From the NCBI GenBank assembly GCA_902800645.1, contig CADCFC010000010.1:1-40690 (forward strand): a DNA stretch of 40,690 nucleotides, read 5' to 3'. Source of the DNA: an uncultured Erysipelotrichaceae bacterium (GTDB taxonomy: Bacteria > Bacillota_I > Bacilli_A > RFN20 > CAG-826). Positions 1 through 7,451 of this stretch are shown here, one piece after another. The position numbers and the translations under genes were made by a program. Every line of letters begins with the position of its first letter. The first letter of the stretch is position 1. A model generated the notes under the pieces. The model was given only the letters and a program-made list of their open reading frames with translations, had not been told where the DNA came from and searched no databases.

Positions 1-75
1 ACTCTAATTTACTTATTAAAATCTTTAGAGATTTTTCTATCCTAATTAATAGAATAGTTTAAAATATTAGTATCT

Positions 76-1335
76 ATGGATCAAAAAACATTTAATGCGA
101 CAGTTTGCTTACTAGGAGTTTTGATTCTCTCAATTCATATTTTTAACGTCCTTTTCAAGAAGGATAGAAGAAAAGATGAAAATAGCTTACTATCTTTCTT
201 TATTTTTACTGTCATCCATTTTGCGACATATTTTGCTTTTACATTCATCAGAGATACAGTTAAGAGCGATACCTTTATTATTGGTTTTTATACGCTTTTC
301 TACATCATGAATAATGTGGAACTTCTCTTATTTTATATTTACGTCACTAGATATATTGATTTTGATGCGAAGACCAAAAAGATCTTAAACATAGTTAATT
401 ACGTCTTATTTGCGTTATTTATCATTAGCGATTTTGCTAATATCTTTGCGAAATTTTATTTCACTTCTGTTGGTGGGGTGTACACGAGAACACCATATAT
501 GATTATTTCTCAAGGATATCAATTCATTATGCTAGTGGTGGTGTTTTTGATTGTTCTAGTTAATAAGAAACTTGTTTTTAGAGAAAAACTAGCGTTCTTC
601 TTTTATTGCACAATTCCTTTTGTCGCAATTATTCTTCAAAACAATTACAAGGGATATGCGATTGCTTATGTTAGCTTATTAATGGCGATTGAAATCCTCT
701 TCTTGTTCTTAAATGTTGAGAAAAATATCAAGCTCAGAGAAGAAGAACAAAAAGTTAAAGAAGCGAATATCAAAATTATGGTTAGCCAAATTCAGCCACA
801 CTTCGTTTATAACACTTTATCTTCTATTTCGACTTTAATTCCTCTTAACCCTGAGGAAGCTCAAAAGGCTTTAGATAATTTTACAGATTATTTACGCGTC
901 AATTTCTCCGCTTTGACAGAGAATAAACTCGTGTCCTTCGAAGACGAATTAAAGCACATCAAAACCTATGTATCTCTTGAAAAGATGAGATTTAAAGATC
1001 GATTAAATGCAGTTTACGATATTGGAGTTACTGGTTTTGCTGTTCCTCCTTTAAGTATTCAACCTCTGGTTGAAAACGCAATTAAGCATGGCTTACTAAA
1101 AAAGATTGAAGGCGGAACGGTAACGATTAAAACTTATGAAACTGATGACGCATATATTGTGGAAGTAATCGATGATGGTGTTGGCTTTAATATGAGCGAT
1201 CCAGAGCTTAAGAGTAATCGACATGTAGGCTTGAGTAATATCAAACACCGTATAAAATCAATGACTAATGGTGATATATCTTTTAGTAGTGAAGTTAATA
1301 AAGGTACGAAAGTAACAGTGAAATTTTATAAATAG
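76..1335 (+). CDS. Membrane sensor histidine kinase, LytS/YehU type
   Basis: Membrane sensor kinase that should autophosphorylate on a histidine and pass phosphate to the regulator encoded 10 bases downstream. Residues 1-215 hold about six or seven hydrophobic segments with no large extracellular sensor domain. The PF06580-type kinase core follows: Q-P-H-F-V-Y-N-T with the phosphoacceptor H242, then an N-box (PLVENAIKHG, N334) and ATP-binding motifs D366-G-V-G370 and VGLSNIKHR near 384-392. The LytS/YehU family usually senses cell-envelope state or small ligands; the ligand here is unknown. Pairing with a SARP-like rather than a LytTR regulator is less usual. The ATG has no clear Shine-Dalgarno, and an AT-rich stretch (TAAAAT near 60) may supply the -10. 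Family confidence is high, the role is inferred. Confidence 0.9.
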   Translation: MDQKTFNATVCLLGVLILSIHIFNVLFKKDRRKDENSLLSFFIFTVIHFATYFAFTFIRDTVKSDTFIIGFYTLFYIMNNVELLLFYIYVTRYIDFDAKTKKILNIVNYVLFALFIISDFANIFAKFYFTSVGGVYTRTPYMIISQGYQFIMLVVVFLIVLVNKKLVFREKLAFFFYCTIPFVAIILQNNYKGYAIAYVSLLMAIEILFLFLNVEKNIKLREEEQKVKEANIKIMVSQIQPHFVYNTLSSISTLIPLNPEEAQKALDNFTDYLRVNFSALTENKLVSFEDELKHIKTYVSLEKMRFKDRLNAVYDIGVTGFAVPPLSIQPLVENAIKHGLLKKIEGGTVTIKTYETDDAYIVEVIDDGVGFNMSDPELKSNRHVGLSNIKHRIKSMTNGDISFSSEVNKGTKVTVKFYK

Positions 1336-1345
1336 GAGAAGGCTT

Positions 1346-2107
1346 ATGAAAATTTTGTTGGTTGATGATGAAGAACTTCAGTTAATGAGACTTGAAAGCG
1401 AAGCGAAAAAGGCTATATCTTCTGATGCCTCATTTGCTTCTTTTACTAATCCTTTGGAAGCTTTAAAATCTGCTAAAGCAAATAATTATGATGTTGCGTT
1501 TCTTGATATTGAGATGCCTGGATTAAACGGTATTCAACTTGCGAAAGAATTAAAAAAGATTAATCCGGTAATAAATATTATTTTTGTTACTGCTTTTACA
1601 AATTACGCTTTGGACGCTTATAAAATTCATGCTTCTGGATATTTATCTAAACCCGTACACGCTTCAAATATCAAAGAAGAGATGTCTGTTCTTCGACATA
1701 AAGAAGAAATCAGCGGTAATAAGAAGCTACAGGTAAAGTGCTTTGGAAATTTTGAAATTTTCCATAATGGCGAACCATTAAAATTCTCTTATCAAAAATC
1801 AAAAGAAGTTTTTGCTTATCTAGTTGATCGCGAGGGCTCGGTTATTAATATTAACGAACTCAATGCGGTTTTATGGGAAGAAGACCATCCTTCATATTTA
1901 AGAAATTTGATCGCTGATATACAGTCTACCTTGAAATGTGTTGACGCGAGCGACGTATTTATTAAAAGACACAATGAATGTTATATTGACCCTTCTAAAA
2001 TCGATTGTGATGCCTATGAATATAAAAAAGGTAATCCAAGCGCGATTATGATGTATCGTGGTGAATATATGATTCAATATTCGTGGGCGATTTTTGTCGA
2101 CGAATAA
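1346..2107 (+). CDS. Response regulator with SARP-like DNA-binding domain
   Basis: Two-component response regulator, partner of the kinase just upstream. The receiver domain (1-120) has the acidic pair D7/D8, phosphoacceptor D54 in FLDIEMPG, T82 and K102. Residues about 127-200 (LQVKCFGNFEIFHNGEPLKF, then KSKEVFAYLVDREG) resemble the winged-helix DNA-binding domain of SARP/AfsR-type regulators rather than LytTR or HTH_LuxR. The C-terminal tail (200-253) is short and carries no full bacterial transcriptional activation domain. A clear Shine-Dalgarno (taggag) precedes the ATG. It most likely controls the adjacent modification/export genes; the inverted repeat at 3321-3353 is a candidate site, but no binding site can be proven from sequence. 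Confidence 0.88.
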   Translation: MKILLVDDEELQLMRLESEAKKAISSDASFASFTNPLEALKSAKANNYDVAFLDIEMPGLNGIQLAKELKKINPVINIIFVTAFTNYALDAYKIHASGYLSKPVHASNIKEEMSVLRHKEEISGNKKLQVKCFGNFEIFHNGEPLKFSYQKSKEVFAYLVDREGSVININELNAVLWEEDHPSYLRNLIADIQSTLKCVDASDVFIKRHNECYIDPSKIDCDAYEYKKGNPSAIMMYRGEYMIQYSWAIFVDE

Positions 2108-2138
2108 TCGGCATATCTTTTATCCTTCATTTTAATTT

Positions 2139-3314
2139 ATGACGACAAACTATATATTGATGTATAAAAACGATGAAGTCCTTTCTTTTGGCGTGGACTT
2201 TGAAAAAAATAGAGTTAAATTTTTAAAAGAATTAGCCAACTTTTCAAAAGCTCCTTTAGGTTTAACTATGCCTAATGCTGATAAAGATATGGCGTTACAG
2301 AAATTTTTTAATAGTAGAACCATCGCTCCTCAAAGAGATGACTATAAAAAAATACTTGAAGCGACAAATTGCAAAGATGGCTTCTCTTTATCTTTTAAAG
2401 GACATGGATTATCTCTTTCTAACCATTATTGGTATAAAAAAGAGGGCGAGAATTTAAAATATGAAGACATCAGTTTTTTTATCAATAAATGGGATGATAC
2501 TTTTGGAAGAGCGGTACTAAATAAAGATTATGAATTACTTAAGACTTGCGACTTAAACGTTCCCGATATTGTCACTCCTGGATGGGGAATAAAAGGATGG
2601 GTGTTGGAGGATGTTCCAAGACTATATAAACTCGGAATTTATAGCGAGCATGTCGATGAATCTATTTGTGAAGTTCTCGCTTGTAAACTCGCTAAAAGAT
2701 TATTTGGAAGTGATGAAGTTGTGGAGCGTGAACTCGTAAAAGTTAAAGACACTTACGCCTCTACTTCTCCTTTAATTACTGGAATAAATGAGGAACTTAT
2801 TCCTCTTTCTACTGTATTGCCTCATGGTTGGTATGTTTTTTATCGAGAAAAGGATTCTAACAAAAAAAGAGAGTTTTTTGAGAAACTTAAAACGTTTGAT
2901 CTCATCCCTAATATAAATCAGTTTTTTATAAAAGTAATGGCCCTTAGAAGCTTAGCCTTTGTAAGTGATTTACATTTTGAGAATATCTCAGTTATTAGAA
3001 ATATGGAGACAGGCGAATTAAGAATGGCGCCTTTATATGATTTGGGTGGCGCTTTCGGTAGCTCAAAAACTGGTAAATCGATGATTAGTAACCTCACTAA
3101 AGCCACTTTCCTTTTAATATATTTTACATTTAACACTCTTGAACCAGATTGGGATTATTCTTGGTATGATCCTGCTCGATTGGTCGGCTTTGAAAACGAA
3201 ATAAGAAAGTACTTGTCTAAAAGTTATTTTTACACTACAGAACTCATCGAAAGAGTGATTGAAGTTTACCATCAACAAAAGTCTACTTTGGACGAATATG
3301 CAGCCAAAAAATAA
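2139..3314 (+). CDS. HipA-fold kinase-like protein
   Basis: 391-residue protein resembling HipA-type serine/threonine kinases. Supporting motifs are a glycine-rich loop GWGIKGW (148-154), a candidate ATP-contacting lysine in RLYKLG (K164), a catalytic loop D277-L-H-F-E-N282 in place of the usual D-R-H-x-x-N, and a metal-binding motif YDLGGAFG (D301). The N-terminal 130 residues are not recognised. It has no HipB-like antitoxin neighbour, so a classic toxin-antitoxin pair is unlikely. It lies between a two-component system and a radical SAM enzyme, 31 bases after the response regulator, so a role in phosphorylating a peptide or protein of this cluster is possible but is inference only. No Shine-Dalgarno is visible; a second Met at residue 8 could also be the start. 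Confidence 0.7.
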   Translation: MTTNYILMYKNDEVLSFGVDFEKNRVKFLKELANFSKAPLGLTMPNADKDMALQKFFNSRTIAPQRDDYKKILEATNCKDGFSLSFKGHGLSLSNHYWYKKEGENLKYEDISFFINKWDDTFGRAVLNKDYELLKTCDLNVPDIVTPGWGIKGWVLEDVPRLYKLGIYSEHVDESICEVLACKLAKRLFGSDEVVERELVKVKDTYASTSPLITGINEELIPLSTVLPHGWYVFYREKDSNKKREFFEKLKTFDLIPNINQFFIKVMALRSLAFVSDLHFENISVIRNMETGELRMAPLYDLGGAFGSSKTGKSMISNLTKATFLLIYFTFNTLEPDWDYSWYDPARLVGFENEIRKYLSKSYFYTTELIERVIEVYHQQKSTLDEYAAKK

Positions 3315-3320
3315 ATATAT

Positions 3321-3359
3321 GCACGTGTGGCACATTTGTGACTAGTGCTGTGCTAATAT
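3321..3359 (+). promoter_or_regulatory. Putative promoter and operator of the radical SAM gene
   Basis: The extended -10 TGCTAATAT lies at 3351-3359. GCAC half-sites at 3321-3324 and 3330-3333 face GTGC half-sites at 3345-3348 and 3350-3353, giving an imperfect inverted repeat that overlaps the -10 and is GC-richer than its surroundings. A regulator binding here would block or position RNA polymerase. This is sequence pattern only. Confidence 0.4.
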
Positions 3360-3388
3360 TTACGAGGCTAAATAAGAGGCTTATCACT

Positions 3389-4783
3389 ATGTATTATAGA
3401 TTGAAAGATGACATCGCTTTAAGAAAATGGAAATATGTTGATCGCGCTATTTATAGAAAGAGCGATGACGTTGCTAGTGGAGTAAGTAAGGAAGAATTCG
3501 AACTACTTCTTCTTTGTGATGGAGAGCACGATATTGAACCAAGTCCTTATTTATCGACTTTATTATCTAGAAGATTAATTGAAGAGTGCCAAAAAGGAGA
3601 AAAACCATCCGAATGGTCTCTATTAAAAGAATATGATAATTATTATTTCCCAAGAATGAATCTCATGATTACTGGGAAATGCAATTTAAATTGTCTACAT
3701 TGTTTTAACGCTAAAGATAACGCTCCACTTAATAGTGAATTATCTTTTGAACAAATACTAAATATACTAGATCAAGCTCGTGATATTGGTGTTCGTTCTT
3801 TTACATTAACCGGAGGAGAACCTCTGGTTCATCGCCGTTTTCTTGATATCGTTAAGGCGATATATGAACGCGATATGATGATTTTTGAATTAAACACCAA
3901 TGGTTTATTAATGAACCAAAAGATGCTTGATACATTTAAAGAAGTTGGCTGTGATCCTCTTATTAAAATTTCTTTTGATGGAGTTGGTTATCATAACTGG
4001 ATTAGACAGCATCCAAAAGCGGAAGAGTTAACAATTAAAGCAATTAAACTTTGCATCGCTAATGGATTTAGAGTTAAAGCCCAAGTTCAGGTCAACCGTA
4101 AAAATGTTGATGTAATGTTTGAGACCGCTCGTTTACTTAACGATTTAGGAGTTAGTGAAATGCGTATTATCCGTACTACTGAAGCTCCTCGTTGGGAAAA
4201 GAATTCTCCTCAATCGAGCCTAACAATTGAGGAATATTATCAATCAATGTTGGAATTCTCTAAGCAATATATTGAAAGCGGTATGGAGATGACAATTGAC
4301 GTTTGGCAACTCGTAAGATTATATCCTCATCACAAATTATATGACTTAGTTCCTATTGCTTGTGATAAGGACGAATTTAATATCCGTATTCCAATGTGTA
4401 AAGGCAATAGAGGAATGATCGCCGTTAGTAGTAGTGGTGAAGTCGTACCTTGTTTACAAATGTCTGGTTACTTTTTAGAAAAAGGGATTAGTTTAGGTAA
4501 CTTATTTAAAACACCTTTAAAAGAGTTAGTAAAAGATAGCCCTTATCTTAATTTAGCGATGGCGCCTTTATTTAAACAAATCGTGGAGAATGATAAATGC
4601 GGTAACTGCAAATACTATAAAGCTTGTACAGGCGGTTGTCCTGCTCTCGGCTTATTATATTCTGTTAATAGCGACTTCTATCATGAAGATATAACTAAAT
4701 GTATTTTCTTTGAAAATGGGTGGTATGATAAGTCCATTGAATATTTAAAAGGCTGGAAAATTAAAAAACCACTTAATATCTAG
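3389..4783 (+). CDS. Radical SAM/SPASM peptide-modifying enzyme with PqqD-like N-terminus
   Basis: 464-residue radical SAM enzyme, probably a RiPP maturase. The start at 3389 (MYYRLKDD) is chosen because aagagg lies upstream and homology begins there; the open frame continues back to 3338. Residues 1-66 look like a PqqD/RRE-type peptide-recognition domain. The SAM-binding CxxxCxxC is C98/C102/C105, followed by TGGEP (141-145). The C-terminal SPASM domain is complete: C337, G350-x4-C355, then C404-x2-C407-x5-C413-x3-C417 and C438, enough for two auxiliary 4Fe-4S clusters. SPASM enzymes install thioether or carbon-carbon crosslinks or oxidise peptide side chains. A terminator follows, then the exporter operon. 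The substrate peptide is not visible in the window. Confidence 0.92.
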   Translation: MYYRLKDDIALRKWKYVDRAIYRKSDDVASGVSKEEFELLLLCDGEHDIEPSPYLSTLLSRRLIEECQKGEKPSEWSLLKEYDNYYFPRMNLMITGKCNLNCLHCFNAKDNAPLNSELSFEQILNILDQARDIGVRSFTLTGGEPLVHRRFLDIVKAIYERDMMIFELNTNGLLMNQKMLDTFKEVGCDPLIKISFDGVGYHNWIRQHPKAEELTIKAIKLCIANGFRVKAQVQVNRKNVDVMFETARLLNDLGVSEMRIIRTTEAPRWEKNSPQSSLTIEEYYQSMLEFSKQYIESGMEMTIDVWQLVRLYPHHKLYDLVPIACDKDEFNIRIPMCKGNRGMIAVSSSGEVVPCLQMSGYFLEKGISLGNLFKTPLKELVKDSPYLNLAMAPLFKQIVENDKCGNCKYYKACTGGCPALGLLYSVNSDFYHEDITKCIFFENGWYDKSIEYLKGWKIKKPLNI

Positions 4784-4794
4784 TTAACCACTAT

Positions 4795-4820
4795 AAGCGT
4801 CTTTGACGCTTTTTTTATTT
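4795..4820 (+). terminator. Terminator after the radical SAM gene
   Basis: Stem AAGCGTC / GACGCTT with a TTT loop, followed by a T tract. It separates the radical SAM transcript from the exporter operon. Confidence 0.85.
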
Positions 4821-4846
4821 AAAATATTTTAAAGAAATAATTAGAA

Positions 4847-4855
4847 TGCTATAAT
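4847..4855 (+). promoter_or_regulatory. Extended -10 promoter of the exporter operon
   Basis: TGCTATAAT is a perfect extended -10. The expected transcription start is near 4862, only about 7 bases before the ATG at 4869, so there is no room for a Shine-Dalgarno. The -35 is poor (TTTTAA at 4827-4832, 17-base spacer). Confidence 0.75.
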
Positions 4856-4868
4856 AATTTTGATTATT

Positions 4869-5258
4869 ATGAAAAAACAAATTTCTGGAATATCTAATCC
4901 TGATGAATTAAACAAAAGACTCCAATATACTTCCCCTGTTACTTGGATTATTTTGGGGCTCGTTGCTTCTTTACTTGTTGGATTATTTGTTTGGTCTTTT
5001 GTTTATAAGATTAAAGTTAAAATTACTGGATCGGCCTCAATTAGTAGTCACGTCGCAACACTTGTTGTACAAGACGGAGATTTGAAAAAATTAGCAGTTG
5101 GACAAACTGTCTATATTTCTAATCTCGAAGGCAAGATCCTTCATTTTGATGATAATAATCAACCGGTTGTCTCTGATTTTGATTTAAGCGATGGCAATTA
5201 TACTTATACGATTATTGTCAAAGAGATGAAACCAATTGAGTTCTTATTTGGAAGATAA
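4869..5258 (+). CDS. Minimal HlyD-like secretion adaptor (NHLM type)
   Basis: 129-residue membrane protein with one transmembrane helix (about residues 26-48) followed by a short outside beta-rich part. The N-terminal pattern NPDELNKRLQYTSP, then a helix, then KITGSASI resembles the start of NHLM-system HlyD-like secretion proteins. Those are usually 250 residues or more and carry an alpha-hairpin or lipoyl region, which is absent here. It probably helps couple the two ABC exporters that follow. Its stop lies 1 base before the next start, which indicates translational coupling. The ATG at 4869 is preferred over an upstream TTG at 4860 because of the promoter position. Family call is moderate, since the protein is so short. 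Confidence 0.65.
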   Translation: MKKQISGISNPDELNKRLQYTSPVTWIILGLVASLLVGLFVWSFVYKIKVKITGSASISSHVATLVVQDGDLKKLAVGQTVYISNLEGKILHFDDNNQPVVSDFDLSDGNYTYTIIVKEMKPIEFLFGR

Positions 5259-5259
5259 A

Positions 5260-7437
5260 ATGAAAAGAATAAAATTGCCAAAGACTAAAGGAGTTGCTAA
5301 TACTCCAATCATTATGCAACTTGAGGCTCTCGAATGCGGAGCTGCTTCTTTAGCTATGGTGATGGCTTATTACGATAAATGGGTACCACTTGAACAAGTT
5401 AGAGTCGATTGCGGTGTTTCTCGTAATGGTAGTAACGCAAAAAACATCTTAAGAGCGGCACAAAAATATGGTTTTAAAACCAAAGGCTTTGCCTATAACA
5501 TAAAAAAGATTAAAGAAAACGGTCATTTCCCAGCAATTATTCACTGGGGTGGTGGTCACTTCGTTGTTTTAAATGGTTTTAGGGGGAATAAAGCCATTAT
5601 TAATGATCCTGCAAAGGGACTAGTGAAAGTTGATTTAAAGACGTTTGATAAGTTCTTTACTGGCATATATCTAGAAATCATTCCTGATGAAGGCTTTGAA
5701 CCTGGAGGAAAAAGAAAATCGATATTACAGTTTGCTAAAAAACGTTTAAAAGGCGCTGCTGCACTAATTATTTTCTTTGCTATTACCACGATTATTTTCT
5801 ATTTGTTTGGAATCATTAATCCTGCAGTTAATCAGGCGTTTGTCGATTTCTTGTTGGGTGGTAATAACCCCGATTGGTTACTTCCTTTTATCTTTATCTT
5901 TGCAGGTATTGGTTTATTACAAATCACCTTAACGATCGTTCAAGCCATTTACCAATATAAAATTAGAGGAAAACTTGATCTTATTGGTTCTACAACTTAT
6001 ATGTGGAGAATTTTAAGATTACCAATTGAATTCTTCTCTCAAAGAATGGTTGGCGATTTGCAAATGCGTCGATCTGAAAACGCATCTATTGCAGAGACGC
6101 TTGTTAACGTTTTTGCTCCTTTATTATTCAACACAATTATGATTTTTGTTTATCTCGTTATCATGCTCAATAAGAGCGAAAAGAGTTGGATATTAACTTT
6201 AATTGGTGTCTTTACAATTACATTAAATGCATTTGTTTCCCGTTTCATTTCTAAACAAAGAGTTAACATCTCAAGAGTTCAAGCTCGAGATAACGCAAAA
6301 CTTTCAGCGATGACTTCAAAAGGAATTGAAATGATTGAAACCATTAAATCTAATGGCGCTGAGAAGGCGTATTTTGATAGTTGGTCTGAAGTTCAAGATA
6401 GCGCAGTTAGTGGAAAACTTAAACTTGCGAGAACTTCTCAATTTTACGGATTAATTCCTGCTATCATTTCAATGCTTGCTAATTATTCAGTTTTGATTCT
6501 TGGTGTTTATTTAACAATGAACGGTGAATTTACTGTTGGTTCTATTTTGGCTTTCCAAGGCTTATTATCAGCGTTCATGTCTCCTGCTATGACCATCATT
6601 TCAAGCGGACAAACCATTATTGAAATGAGAACACAAATGGAAAGAGTGGATGATGTTTTAGAATACCCACTAGATAAAAATGTTACTCGTGAGATTCCTA
6701 CGGATAAGATTTCTAAAATTAGAGGAAGCCTTATCCTTAAGAATGTTACTTTTGGCTACTCTAGACTTGATGATCCGATTTTAAAAAAATTTAACTTAGA
6801 GATTAAACAAGGACAAAAAATTGCAATTGTTGGTTCTACTGGTAGTGGTAAATCTACACTTTCAAAACTTATAAGCGGATTATATTCGCCTTGGAGTGGA
6901 GATATCATCTTTGATGGCAAATCTATTGAAGAAATTGATCATGAAATTTTTACTGCTTCGATAGCGGTAGTTGATCAAGATATTACCTTATTTGAAGACA
7001 CTATTTTAAACAATTTAAAAATGTGGGATGAATCAATCGAAGATTATGAAGTTGTTATGGCGTGTAATGATGCACAAATTCATAAACAAATCATGTCTAG
7101 AGATGGGGAATATAATGCGCCTGTTCTTGAAGGTGGTAAAAACTTCTCAGGTGGAGAAAGACAAAGGCTTGAAATTGCTCGTTCTTTAGCGGGTGATCCT
7201 AGCATTATCATCTTAGATGAAGCAACTAGCGCGCTAGACGCAAAAACTGAGCACGAAGTCGTTAAAGCAATTAAAGCTAGAGGCATTACTACAATTGTTA
7301 TTGCTCACCGTTTATCAACAATTAGAGACGCTGATTTAATCGTCGTTTTAAATAAAGGTGTTATCGCCGAACAAGGAACTCATGATGAGCTAATGAAACT
7401 TAAGGGCTATTATTATGAGCTTGTGACTAATGAATAG
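5260..7437 (+). CDS. C39-peptidase ABC exporter (NHLM/bacteriocin type)
   Basis: 725-residue peptidase-containing ABC transporter that cleaves leader peptides, usually after Gly-Gly, and exports the core peptide. The C39 domain (1-140) has Q20, catalytic C26 in LECGAAS, H100 in GGGHFVVL and D116 in NDPAKG, so the triad is intact. The transmembrane region spans roughly 165-450. The nucleotide-binding domain has Walker A GSTGSGKST (525-533), signature FSGGE (629-633), Walker B ILDE (D653/E654) and H683. Layout and neighbours match the first ABC protein of NHLM bacteriocin systems. The start at 5260 is chosen because it follows the upstream stop directly and the Shine-Dalgarno ggaag is at 5250; the frame is open back to 5236. 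Confidence 0.93.
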   Translation: MKRIKLPKTKGVANTPIIMQLEALECGAASLAMVMAYYDKWVPLEQVRVDCGVSRNGSNAKNILRAAQKYGFKTKGFAYNIKKIKENGHFPAIIHWGGGHFVVLNGFRGNKAIINDPAKGLVKVDLKTFDKFFTGIYLEIIPDEGFEPGGKRKSILQFAKKRLKGAAALIIFFAITTIIFYLFGIINPAVNQAFVDFLLGGNNPDWLLPFIFIFAGIGLLQITLTIVQAIYQYKIRGKLDLIGSTTYMWRILRLPIEFFSQRMVGDLQMRRSENASIAETLVNVFAPLLFNTIMIFVYLVIMLNKSEKSWILTLIGVFTITLNAFVSRFISKQRVNISRVQARDNAKLSAMTSKGIEMIETIKSNGAEKAYFDSWSEVQDSAVSGKLKLARTSQFYGLIPAIISMLANYSVLILGVYLTMNGEFTVGSILAFQGLLSAFMSPAMTIISSGQTIIEMRTQMERVDDVLEYPLDKNVTREIPTDKISKIRGSLILKNVTFGYSRLDDPILKKFNLEIKQGQKIAIVGSTGSGKSTLSKLISGLYSPWSGDIIFDGKSIEEIDHEIFTASIAVVDQDITLFEDTILNNLKMWDESIEDYEVVMACNDAQIHKQIMSRDGEYNAPVLEGGKNFSGGERQRLEIARSLAGDPSIIILDEATSALDAKTEHEVVKAIKARGITTIVIAHRLSTIRDADLIVVLNKGVIAEQGTHDELMKLKGYYYELVTNE

Positions 7438-7451
7438 AAAGGAAAAGAATT

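Noticed and set aside
2139-3314. HipBA toxin-antitoxin module
   Set aside because: No small HTH antitoxin gene lies upstream or downstream; neighbours are a response regulator and a radical SAM enzyme.
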